Below are positions 1 through 6,548 of a DNA stretch of 11,623 nucleotides, piece by piece. Each line of letters starts with the position of its first letter. Positions within the stretch are counted from its first letter, which is position 1. The notes beneath the pieces are model-generated. The model had not been told where the DNA came from and did not search any database. It saw only the letters and a program-made list of their open reading frames with translations. Source of the DNA: Proteiniphilum sp. (lineage in GTDB: Bacteria; Bacteroidota; Bacteroidia; Bacteroidales; Dysgonomonadaceae); assembly GCA_031284475.1 (NCBI GenBank), contig JAISZV010000148.1:1-11623 (forward strand), read 5' to 3'. The position numbers and the translations under genes are program-made.

Positions 1-907
1 CCTGTAACGAGGTCTTATTCTTGAAACAGAACATGTATTTGTCGTCTTTTAAGGTATTTAGCGAGTAAACAAAAGTATATGGATATTTTCGCTCCAGTAC
101 GGTGAATATCTCTTTCAGGGTTACCGACCTGAATACGAGTTCTCCCCTTTGCCATGCTGTTACATCTTCTATATTCGGATGGCTTATTGTTTCTTTTTTA
201 GTGTACTTGTTGTATGTAAGTTGTTCGCTTGGTTTTAATACCTGGGCTGTTGCCAGGTTGTTGAACCTGACTTCTACGCTTCCCTTGAGTAGCGTGGTTG
301 AAAGGATTGAGTCGTTGGGATATACCTGCATATTGAACTCTGTTCCCAATGCCGTTACCTGAAAATCATTGGATTTTACGATAAAGGGTTGCTTCTCGTT
401 TTTTGCCACTTTAAAGTTCGCTTCCCCTATTAAGTATACGCTCCTGCTTTCGCCGGTGAACTGTTCGGGATATAGCAAAGTGGCGTTGGAATTCATCTGT
501 ACCTGAGTTCCATCGGGCAAAGTAAGATGGGTTATTTCGGCGGTCGGCACATATAACTCAATGAGGTCGATGTTTGCCGGCGTGCTGTTGGAGACAATGT
601 AGAATGTGGAAATGAGTGCAACCAATAAACAGGCTGCCGATATTTGCCAGAACCGGAGCGGCCTGATACCGGTTTTGCGCTGACAGCGCTCTATTTTTTT
701 ATAAACGTCTTTCAACGACTGTTGCGTTTCCGGTGAAACTTCTGCCGGTTTGTTTTCCGGCATGGCGTCCCACAAGCCGCGCAGCGCTTTCTCTTTTTCC
801 AGGGAAAACTTATCTCCGGTAAGCCACCGGTAAAATTCATTTTGCGATGAAGTTGAAACATCGGATCTTACAAATAATTCGATAATCTTTTTAAAGTAGT
901 CCTCCAT
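1..907 (-). CDS. FecR-family anti-sigma factor, partial (C-terminus outside window)
   Basis: The minus strand is open from an ATG at 905-907 to the left edge, giving 302 codons with no stop. Residues 1-86 are a cytoplasmic segment rich in Lys and Glu that would bind the sigma factor. Residues about 87-105 (FWQISAACLLVALISTFYIV) form the single membrane helix. Residues about 120-215 are the periplasmic FecR domain, with the typical LPDGTQVQMNSNATLLYP and GEANFKV and LGTEFNM elements. From about 256 a second C-terminal domain begins (GELVFRSVTLKEIFTVLE) and is cut. Bacteroidota FecR proteins usually run somewhat beyond 302 residues, so only part of this last domain is missing. The family holds its cognate ECF sigma factor inactive until an outer-membrane TonB-dependent transducer signals. 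The sigma gene lies 95 bp upstream on the same strand, which fits a sigma/anti-sigma pair. Family assignment is firm; the regulated substrate is unknown. Confidence 0.93.
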   Translation of the reverse strand, partial: MEDYFKKIIELFVRSDVSTSSQNEFYRWLTGDKFSLEKEKALRGLWDAMPENKPAEVSPETQQSLKDVYKKIERCQRKTGIRPLRFWQISAACLLVALISTFYIVSNSTPANIDLIELYVPTAEITHLTLPDGTQVQMNSNATLLYPEQFTGESRSVYLIGEANFKVAKNEKQPFIVKSNDFQVTALGTEFNMQVYPNDSILSTTLLKGSVEVRFNNLATAQVLKPSEQLTYNKYTKKETISHPNIEDVTAWQRGELVFRSVTLKEIFTVLERKYPYTFVYSLNTLKDDKYMFCFKNKTSLQ

Positions 908-1002
908 CTTGTATCTTCGTCAAAAACGCCTCTGTTAATAATAGGTTCGGTAGTACTTAACTTACCGCTTACATAAATATACAATCGAGGATAGGGTACT
1001 AC

Positions 1003-1548
1003 TTAAAATTTTATCAAAAAAAGTGCAATAAGGATGAGTTTCTTGAGCTCTTTTATGGTTAGGTAGATGTGGTGCTCAACGGTTCGAACCGATAAATTCA
1101 TTTTTTCTGCGATTTCGTGATTGCTTAAATGCTCAAAACGGCTCATTTCGAACACTTGCCTGCGCTTATCGGGCATCTGTTCCAGCGATAATTTCAACAA
1201 GAGCTGTAACTCTTCGAGATATATCTCATCAAGGGGATCTTTAAATTCGGCTATTTCGTCCGGCGAATATAAATTCATCCGGGAGTTTATATATTCAGAC
1301 TCTATATTTTTCCGTCTAATGCGGTTGAAAACATGGTTTTTAACCATAGTATACAGGTAATTCCTCACAAGATTTCCTTCCCATAAATCGGGCTGTTCCC
1401 ATAGTTTTACAAAAATATCCTGCGCTACATCTTCGGCTTCCTGTTCCGATTTAAGAAGAATAGCAGCAAAGGCCTTGGCTTTCGGAAAATACTGAATAAA
1501 GATTTCTTCAAATTTTTTTCTATATAACTCTGTGCTCACGGAATACAT
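1003..1548 (-). CDS. ECF-type RNA polymerase sigma factor (sigma-70 family, FecI-like)
   Basis: This 181-residue protein has the two-domain plan and length of an ECF sigma factor. Region 2 spans about residues 15-80, including EAEDVAQDIFVKLWEQ (37-52), the core-binding and -10 recognition helix, and YLYTMVKNHVFNRIRRK. Region 4 spans about 118-172, with MPDKRRQVFEMSRFEHLSN followed by a helix-turn-helix (HEIAEKMNLSVRTVEHHI, 144-161) that reads the -35 element. The C-terminus is unusually hydrophobic (LILIALFLIKF), a tail often seen in Bacteroidota FecI-like factors. It is the first gene of a minus-strand pair with the FecR protein downstream, so the pair probably senses a substrate through a TonB-dependent receptor. 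No Shine-Dalgarno is evident, as is usual in this phylum. The ATG at 1546-1548 is chosen because it leaves a complete region 2. Confidence 0.95.
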   Translation of the reverse strand: MYSVSTELYRKKFEEIFIQYFPKAKAFAAILLKSEQEAEDVAQDIFVKLWEQPDLWEGNLVRNYLYTMVKNHVFNRIRRKNIESEYINSRMNLYSPDEIAEFKDPLDEIYLEELQLLLKLSLEQMPDKRRQVFEMSRFEHLSNHEIAEKMNLSVRTVEHHIYLTIKELKKLILIALFLIKF

Positions 1549-1936
1549 TCATTACATTAGTTGCTTTAGCTCATTTAGCTTAACAAAAACAATCATCCGG
1601 TTTTTTATTATCTGAAATAAATAGCCCACAACTTTATCGTTTTACATAGGGTTTTCATCATCAAAAACGCCTTTTTCGGCAAAGATAATATTATTCAATC
1701 AAATATGTTTCTTTGTCTTTGAACTTTGTGGCATTTATCCATAGATGATGCGTCATACGTTCAACGGCAGGATCCGGATACTTTTACAAGTATTGAATAT
1801 TATACAGTTATCGCTGATTACATCTTTTTGCCGTACCGGTTGAAATACGGAAAGGTTTTTTTACAGAAATTTCTCCTATAAATTGAACGGTAATTTTTGT
1901 CTGTCCGTGCGGTTTTAAAAAGAAAATCATGTACAT
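1549..1936. other. Divergent intergenic region between the sigma factor and lipoprotein genes
   Basis: About 390 AT-rich bases separate the divergent starts, and I see no convincing gene or RNA. It should carry the promoters for both directions. Visible elements are a one-mismatch -7-like box for the minus strand at 1700-1707 (reads CATATTTG on that strand), a similar weak plus-strand box at 1721-1728 (GAACTTTG), and a 12-base word TCAAAAACGCCT at 1661-1672 that recurs at 920-931 just before the fecR start. None of the weak boxes has a TTTG partner at the expected -33 distance, so no promoter is assigned from them. Confidence 0.6.
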
Positions 1937-1939
1937 TTG
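1932..1939 (+). promoter_or_regulatory. Candidate Bacteroidota -7 box (TACATTTG)
   Basis: TACATTTG is an exact match to the Bacteroidota housekeeping -7 consensus TAnnTTTG and lies just before the plus-strand lipoprotein genes. The nearest upstream TTTG is at 1896-1899, leaving 32 bases instead of about 19-20, so the -33 half is not supported. If used, transcription would start near 1946. That would exclude the TTG at 1937 as the translation start and favour the TTG at 1967. Confidence 0.35.
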
Positions 1940-1966
1940 CGACAATATAGCAAAACGTTTGATATT

Positions 1967-3022
1967 TTGATAACTCCATTCGCACGCACCCTGATTTTAT
2001 CCATGATAAGCGGCTTTTTGCTGACCGCATGTAGCGGAGAGAGAGCCGGTTCAAAAAACCTGTCCGGATCAGACCGCGTTCCGGTTGAAGAGAACGATGA
2101 ACAAACGTCCGTCACACGATTAAAGAAGGAGCGGGAAACTGTTGACGAAACGGAGTACCGGCAAAGGCTTCTCTACAATGCCAACGGCGATACTACCGGG
2201 CTGTGGCCGGTACAGGGCCAGCCGTTACCGCTCAAGGGCGCTATTTTGCCTTACAAGCGCATAGTGGCATATTACGGGAATCTGTTCTCCAAAAATATGG
2301 GAATTTTGGGAGAATATCCGCCGCAAGAACTCTGGCAAAGGTTGAACGAAGAAGTGGAAGCCTGGGAGGAAGCCGACCCTGATACGCCTGTGCAGCCGGC
2401 CATCCATTACATAGCCGTCGTGGCGCAGGGTTCGCCGTGGAGCGACGGGAAATACCGTTACCGGATGCCCGAAGCGCAGATCGATTCTGCGTTGGCGATT
2501 GCCGAAATGGGCAACGCCATCCTGTTCCTCGATATTCAGGCGGCGTTGAGCACGGTGGAAGAAGAGGCGCCGCTATTAGAGAGATATTTAAAAATGCCGC
2601 ACGTGCACCTGGGCATTGATCCGGAGTTTTCGATGAAAGACGGCACGCCGCCCGGAAAGAAAATCGGCGCGTATGATTCCGGAGACGTCAACTTCTGCAC
2701 GGAATACCTTGCAAAATTAGTACGGGAATATGACCTTCCGCCAAAGATACTTGTCGTGCACCGCTTCACCCGGCGAATGGTGACGGGCTACCAGGACGTT
2801 GTTCTCCGTCCGGAAGTGCAGATTGTCATTGATATGGACGGCTGGGGAGGCCCACAGTTAAAATACGATACTTACAGGCAGTACGTCTACAAAGAACCTG
2901 TGCAGTTTACAGGCTTTAAACTTTTTTACAAGAACGATGTGAAACGTCCTCCGCACCGGATGCTTACTCCGCCGGAGATCATGAAGTTAACGCCTCATCC
3001 TGTTTATATACAGTATCAGTAA
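1967..3022 (+). CDS. Secreted lipoprotein of unknown function, TIM-barrel-like
   Basis: The protein has a lipoprotein signal: one Arg, the hydrophobic stretch TLILSMISGFLLTA, then Cys22 in an LLTA-C lipobox. There is no acidic run after the Cys, so it may face the periplasm. The frame has no ATG before 2003, and a start there leaves only nine residues before the Cys, too short for export. A TTG at 1967 gives a normal signal; a TTG at 1937 is also possible but overlaps a candidate -7 box. After a charged linker (about 35-75), the body alternates strands and helices with polar residues at strand ends: VAYYGN (100-105), HYIAVVAQG (147-155), FLDIQ (187-191), HLGIDPEF (214-221), VVHRF (263-267) and VIDMDGWGG (287-295). 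That pattern fits a TIM-barrel hydrolase-like fold, which is an inference. No named enzyme family is recognised. It lies 48 bp before the M64 peptidase gene, probably in the same transcript. Confidence 0.8.
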   Translation: MITPFARTLILSMISGFLLTACSGERAGSKNLSGSDRVPVEENDEQTSVTRLKKERETVDETEYRQRLLYNANGDTTGLWPVQGQPLPLKGAILPYKRIVAYYGNLFSKNMGILGEYPPQELWQRLNEEVEAWEEADPDTPVQPAIHYIAVVAQGSPWSDGKYRYRMPEAQIDSALAIAEMGNAILFLDIQAALSTVEEEAPLLERYLKMPHVHLGIDPEFSMKDGTPPGKKIGAYDSGDVNFCTEYLAKLVREYDLPPKILVVHRFTRRMVTGYQDVVLRPEVQIVIDMDGWGGPQLKYDTYRQYVYKEPVQFTGFKLFYKNDVKRPPHRMLTPPEIMKLTPHPVYIQYQ

Positions 3023-3070
3023 ACGGACTTCGTTTTTATGATTTTATTTCGCATTTAATTTTAAAAAATT

Positions 3071-4990
3071 ATGCTGACAACCAAGTTTCCTTTATTTATT
3101 TGCAAGTTAAAGATTGCGATGCTTTTCATTGCTGGTTTTGTTGTATTTTCCTGCAGTGAGGACGATTTTTTGGTGTTGTCCGTCAATGAACTCAATATCC
3201 CTGTCGAGGGGAAAGAAACCACGTTTACAATCCGTTCAAGCACAGACTGGAATGTTGCCGTTGCGGATTCATGGGCAAAAGTAGATAAGACCTCCGGTAC
3301 CGGGGAAACGTCCGTGACCGTCAAGATAGACGGCAATTACTCGAACAAAGACAGGACGACCATTCTTTCGGTATCGTCCGGCGCATTGGTAGAAACAATA
3401 TCCGTTACGCAAAGTACAATCTCCTTCTCCCTGGGCAGTTATGAAATCGGTTTCGATGCTTCGGGAACAGCGCAAAAACTGACTGTAACGGCAAACTCCG
3501 GCTGGACGCTCTCCATCCCCGGTAAAGCGGCGTGGTGTGAGGCCGATGTTCTGTCGGGTTACGGCGACGGCGTGATTACCCTTACCCCAACGCCTTATAC
3601 GGAACGGGCAACCAGGGAAGGCAAGATCGTTTTCAGCAGTTTTAATGCAAGGGCCGAACTGGTTATCAGCCAGGAAATCACCAATGAATCTCCTGCAATC
3701 CCGGAATTGTTGACTCCGCAGGATGGCGCTCAGGGAGTAGATATTCCGGTATCTTTTTCCTGGACAGCTTCTGTAGACGCCGACGGCGACGAGGTACGCT
3801 ACTTCTTATGCCTGTCGCCGGACGGACAAACCTGGAACGATACCATTACCGAAACAATGGCAACCGAAGTTTCCCATGCCTCCAAATACATCGACAAAGA
3901 GAACTCTTACTACTGGAAAGTTGTTGCCAGGGATCCGTTTGGCGGAGAAAGCGAAAGCCGTGTTTTCCGTTTTACTTCCGGAAAACCACAGCTATATACT
4001 GAGGGAGAGGTAGTCACTTACCAAACCTATTCCGCGCCGGATGCTACACGGGGAGTAAACCTTGTTGTTGTGGGCGATGGTTTTATTGAAGAAGATTATG
4101 TAAAGAACGGCACATTTGATGCGGCGGCGGAAAAAGCCATTGACGCCTTTTTTGAAGTGGAACCTTATCCTACTTACCGGGAATATTTTACGGTATACAA
4201 AGTGGTTGCCTATTCCGAAGAAAGAGGCGCTACCGTAAAACAGGATTTTTCCTATTCGTCCCAGAAGAAGCAAACCAAAAACACCGTATTCGGCAGTGTT
4301 TTGGAAGGCGGCGAAAGCACCGGAATAGATTGCGATGATGAAACGGTCTTTAAGTATGCTTTGAAGATTCCGGCGATTACGGGGAGCGAACTGCCAAATA
4401 CAACCATTATCGTCGTTATCAATCTGGATGTATATGCCGGAACGGCGATTATGTATATGGACGGCAAATCCATTGTCTTATGTCCAATGGGAAGCGATAC
4501 GTTTGAAGAGGTTGTGTCTCATGAGGCCGGGGGACACGGTTTCGGGCGGCTGCTGGACGAATATATTTATTATGGAAACCGGAGTTATCCTGATGCCAGC
4601 ATCCAGGAACTCATCCAGTTTAGGAATGGGAATGTATGGAGTTTCGGGGCCAACCTGTCTATAACGAACGACCGGGAAATAGTCCACTGGAAACACTACT
4701 TTGAGAAAGAGGGCTACGAAATGGTCGGATTGTATGAAGGCGGCGGCTTATACGGCAATGAGGTGTGGCGGCCGGAAGTAAACAGTTGTATGAACGATAA
4801 CGCACCCTATTTCAATGCACCTTCCCGCGAAGCCATTGTGCGGAGAATCATGGCGATTAATAATAAACCGTTTGATTATGACGCTTACTACAGCAGGGAT
4901 AAAATCAAACCTGTTGTCCGGTCGGCGCAAAGTGCGGGCGGAAGAACAACCGGCAGGGTTCCTCTTGCTCCCCCTGTCCTGAAACGGTAA
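3071..4990 (+). CDS. Surface lipoprotein metallopeptidase, BACON-BACON-FN3-like-M64 (IgA peptidase family)
   Basis: A 639-residue secreted zinc peptidase. Residues 1-27 are a lipoprotein signal (FIAGFVVFS), and Cys28 is followed by SEDD, matching the Bacteroidota surface lipoprotein export signal, so outer-surface display is likely. About 34-116 and 117-203 are two BACON domains (for example WNVAVADSWAKVDKTSGTG and WCEADVLSGYGDGVITLT), usually carbohydrate- or mucin-binding. About 208-303 is an FN3-like domain (SFSWTASVDADGDEVRYFL). About 325-620 is the peptidase M64 domain: it opens with NLVVVGDGFIEEDY (330-343) and carries HEAGGHGFGRLLDEY (484-498), where His484, Glu485 and His489 would be the zinc and catalytic residues. 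The spacing is H-E-x3-H rather than the usual H-E-x2-H. The tail (about 608-639) is basic and Pro-rich. M64 includes IgA-cleaving enzymes, but the substrate here cannot be read from sequence. A terminator-like hairpin follows directly. Confidence 0.9.
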   Translation: MLTTKFPLFICKLKIAMLFIAGFVVFSCSEDDFLVLSVNELNIPVEGKETTFTIRSSTDWNVAVADSWAKVDKTSGTGETSVTVKIDGNYSNKDRTTILSVSSGALVETISVTQSTISFSLGSYEIGFDASGTAQKLTVTANSGWTLSIPGKAAWCEADVLSGYGDGVITLTPTPYTERATREGKIVFSSFNARAELVISQEITNESPAIPELLTPQDGAQGVDIPVSFSWTASVDADGDEVRYFLCLSPDGQTWNDTITETMATEVSHASKYIDKENSYYWKVVARDPFGGESESRVFRFTSGKPQLYTEGEVVTYQTYSAPDATRGVNLVVVGDGFIEEDYVKNGTFDAAAEKAIDAFFEVEPYPTYREYFTVYKVVAYSEERGATVKQDFSYSSQKKQTKNTVFGSVLEGGESTGIDCDDETVFKYALKIPAITGSELPNTTIIVVINLDVYAGTAIMYMDGKSIVLCPMGSDTFEEVVSHEAGGHGFGRLLDEYIYYGNRSYPDASIQELIQFRNGNVWSFGANLSITNDREIVHWKHYFEKEGYEMVGLYEGGGLYGNEVWRPEVNSCMNDNAPYFNAPSREAIVRRIMAINNKPFDYDAYYSRDKIKPVVRSAQSAGGRTTGRVPLAPPVLKR

Positions 4991-4993
4991 ATT

Positions 4994-5011
4994 TCAGGGT
5001 TCAAACCCTGA
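4994..5011 (+). terminator. Probable terminator hairpin after the M64 peptidase gene
   Basis: TCAGGGT (4994-5000), a TCAA loop and ACCCTGA (5005-5011) form a perfect 7-bp stem four bases after the peptidase stop codon. Only a weak T-containing stretch (TTCGTTT) follows, so it may be an inefficient intrinsic terminator or an mRNA 3'-end stabiliser. Confidence 0.55.
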
Positions 5012-5152
5012 TTCGTTTAAAACGGGGGTGAAAATATAAGTGTCTCCGCATACTTTGCAAAAGTCATTATAAAACTTGCGTACAAATTTATTAAACCTAT
5101 TCCGACGCCGTTTGTTTGATTTATATTAGTTTATTAACGTTTTCGTTAAGCT

Positions 5153-5177
5153 AAACGAGCGGAAGACAAACTCGTTT
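5153..5177. terminator. Inverted repeat in the convergent gap, possible terminator
   Basis: AAACGAG (5153-5159) and CTCGTTT (5171-5177) are perfect 7-base complements separated by 11 bases, in the gap where the plus-strand lipoprotein unit and the minus-strand sugar cluster converge. It could end transcription from either side, but no clear U-tract accompanies it. Confidence 0.3.
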
Positions 5178-5192
5178 GTATTATACACCATA

Positions 5193-5243
5193 GAGAGAAT
5201 TGAAAATAGAGGAGCGAAATTGTGTCGCCAATGACATTCTCTC
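5193..5243. repeat. Inverted repeat GAGAGAAT / ATTCTCTC
   Basis: GAGAGAAT at 5193-5200 and its exact complement ATTCTCTC at 5236-5243 flank a 35-base loop, 39 bases past the stop of the isomerase-like gene. It may form the 3' end of the minus-strand transcript. The long loop makes the structure uncertain. Confidence 0.25.
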
Positions 5244-5281
5244 CGCTATTCGTCTCCGGCCAATTCATACAAATGCATAAA

Positions 5282-6232
5282 CTACCGGGATAGAATCCTG
5301 TACATAAAATCCATGTCTTTTTTTATTTTCCGGAAGATTGTATCTTCGTTCATGTTGGGCGTAAGGCTACCGGTTTCGGCTCCCCCTAAATCATACATGT
5401 TGTGCATGGTGAAATTTGCGGGTATTTTAAGCCTTTTTATTTCATTTAAATAGGCGTCGAAATCGACCATGCCCTCGCCTAAAGGCGTCACCTTGTCTTT
5501 CCATTTTCCTGTACCATCCTGCTCCCATATATAATCTTTAAGAGCGAGTACCTTTATCCACGGCGCTACCAGCCTTAAAGCATAAGGCCATGCGTAAGCG
5601 CCTTCCACAGAGGCATGCATGATATCGTACTGTATCCCGATAAACTCAGGATCAAAGTCCCTGATTATACGATGCAGATCCCAGACCGCCCCGCCTATAA
5701 ACTTATAAGGGCCGGAATGGTTTTGGTAACAACCGTGTATGTTGTACTTCCTGTTCATCTTTTCCATCCTTTCTATCTTCCTCCTGCTTTCATCAAGTAC
5801 ACTGTTTATATCCCGGTTGTCGTCGTACCGGAAATATCCTGTACGGTAATATTTTATCCCCAGGGAAGATGCCGTACTGAGGATAATCCCGGCATTCCTG
5901 TCCGCATCCACAATATCTGTCGCTATCATTGTTATTTTCTTGCCCGCCCTTTCCATTGCTTTGGCCGCCTTGGGCAATTCCGTTTCCACATTTTCGGGTT
6001 GAATGTGGCCGTTGCTTCTTACCGTTAAATCAACTCCGTCAAAACCCAACTTAGTTACAACATCAGCCATACGGTCATAATCCAAAAACTGTATGCTTTT
6101 GGAAAACAGTGAAATATTGAAATCGGAATTTTTGTATACTTGTTGCGATTTCACTGTTATATGCGGACTTAGCGCAATCCCTACAGTTGCCGCCAATCCT
6201 GTTTTTATAAAACTTCTCCGTGGAATATCCAT
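5282..6232 (-). CDS. Tat-exported sugar phosphate isomerase/epimerase-like TIM-barrel protein
   Basis: A 316-residue protein of the xylose-isomerase-like TIM-barrel superfamily (AP endonuclease family 2). It opens with a twin-arginine signal, RRSFIK (5-10) then GLAATVGIALS, so it is folded in the cytoplasm and exported. Barrel landmarks are GFDGVDLTVR (63-72), YQNHSGPYKFIGG (169-181), FIGIQYDIMHASVEG (197-211), IKVLALKDYIW (226-236), LGEGMVDFDAYL (251-262) and FTMHNMY (274-280). His172, Asp203, His206, Asp233, Glu253 and His277 are candidate metal and substrate ligands. Members isomerise or epimerise sugars or cleave glycosidic bonds of oxidised sugars; which reaction applies here cannot be read. 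It is the last gene of the minus-strand cluster, separated from its upstream neighbour by 316 bp that hold a deacetylase remnant. Export to the same compartment as the cluster's Gfo/Idh enzyme suggests consecutive steps. Confidence 0.88.
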   Translation of the reverse strand: MDIPRRSFIKTGLAATVGIALSPHITVKSQQVYKNSDFNISLFSKSIQFLDYDRMADVVTKLGFDGVDLTVRSNGHIQPENVETELPKAAKAMERAGKKITMIATDIVDADRNAGIILSTASSLGIKYYRTGYFRYDDNRDINSVLDESRRKIERMEKMNRKYNIHGCYQNHSGPYKFIGGAVWDLHRIIRDFDPEFIGIQYDIMHASVEGAYAWPYALRLVAPWIKVLALKDYIWEQDGTGKWKDKVTPLGEGMVDFDAYLNEIKRLKIPANFTMHNMYDLGGAETGSLTPNMNEDTIFRKIKKDMDFMYRILSR

Positions 6233-6258
6233 ATAATTGTCCGTTTATTTATAAATAT

Positions 6259-6440
6259 CTATCGAATACATTTTTCAAATAGATTGACGCCTCCCGAACC
6301 GGCATTTTTGATTGCTTGTAACTCTTCTTTCATCCTGACGGGGTTCGTAACTCCGTATTTCTATTTATTATTTTGAAGAAATTATTCCGACACATCGTAT
6401 CCCAACTCACAGGATGACTTTGCAGAATTTTTTTAAAGAA
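6259..6440 (-). pseudogene. C-terminal remnant of a polysaccharide-deacetylase-like gene
   Basis: Read on the minus strand from 6425, the sequence encodes LQSHPVSWDTMCRNNFFKII, closely matching LQGHPMSWDETRWNNFIQII near the C-terminus of the intact deacetylase-like gene at 10043-10813, including the His of the last conserved motif. At the DNA level, 6379-6426 aligns without gaps to 10143-10190 with 38 of 48 bases identical; 6399-6426 alone is 25 of 28. The frame stops at TGA (6330-6332). A different frame then continues with KYGVTNP and KEELQAIKNAG to a TAG at 6259-6261, so at least one frameshift is present. No start, signal or catalytic N-terminal part can be found; 6441-6548 shows no similarity. 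It is best read as the decayed tail of a second deacetylase gene, either an old duplicate or an ancestral cluster member. The upstream limit is approximate. Confidence 0.72.
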
Positions 6441-6497
6441 CCGATAACAATCAATTGAGTATAAAGAGAAAATACATATATTAAAACATGCAGATTA

Positions 6498-6526
6498 ATT
6501 GTTTGACTGTATGAATGTTAAACAAT
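6498..6526 (-). terminator. Weak hairpin after the unknown secreted protein gene
   Basis: ATTGTTT and AAACAAT (6498-6504 and 6520-6526) are exact complements around a 15-base loop, 22 bases past the stop of the gene at 6549. The stem is AT-rich and has no U-tract, so a terminator role is only possible. The rest of 6441-6548 holds nothing I can identify. Confidence 0.2.
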
Positions 6527-6548
6527 AGATTCCCGTACCGTTATTGTA

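Noticed and set aside
102..362. An 86-codon plus-strand open frame at the left end
   Set aside because: It is antisense to the FecR frame, which continues unbroken to the window edge with recognisable domains.
950..1003. Inverted words GTAGTAC and GTACTAC between the sigma and fecR genes
   Set aside because: The stem is only seven bases with a loop of about 40, and no regulatory or terminator context supports it.
1896..1939. A full -33/-7 promoter built from TTTG at 1896-1899 and TACATTTG at 1932-1939
   Set aside because: The 32-base spacing is far from the about 19-20 bases used by the Bacteroidota housekeeping sigma factor, so only the -7 box is kept, with low confidence.
1569..5160. A 16-base near match: 1569-1584 (minus strand) and 5145-5160 (plus strand), GTTAAGCTAAAyGAGC
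   Set aside because: About one or two such one-mismatch pairs are expected by chance between all positions of a window this size, and the two sites share no common context.
5615..6028. A 137-codon plus-strand open frame opposite the isomerase-like gene
   Set aside because: It lies wholly inside a well-supported gene on the other strand and has no recognisable domain, signal or upstream context.
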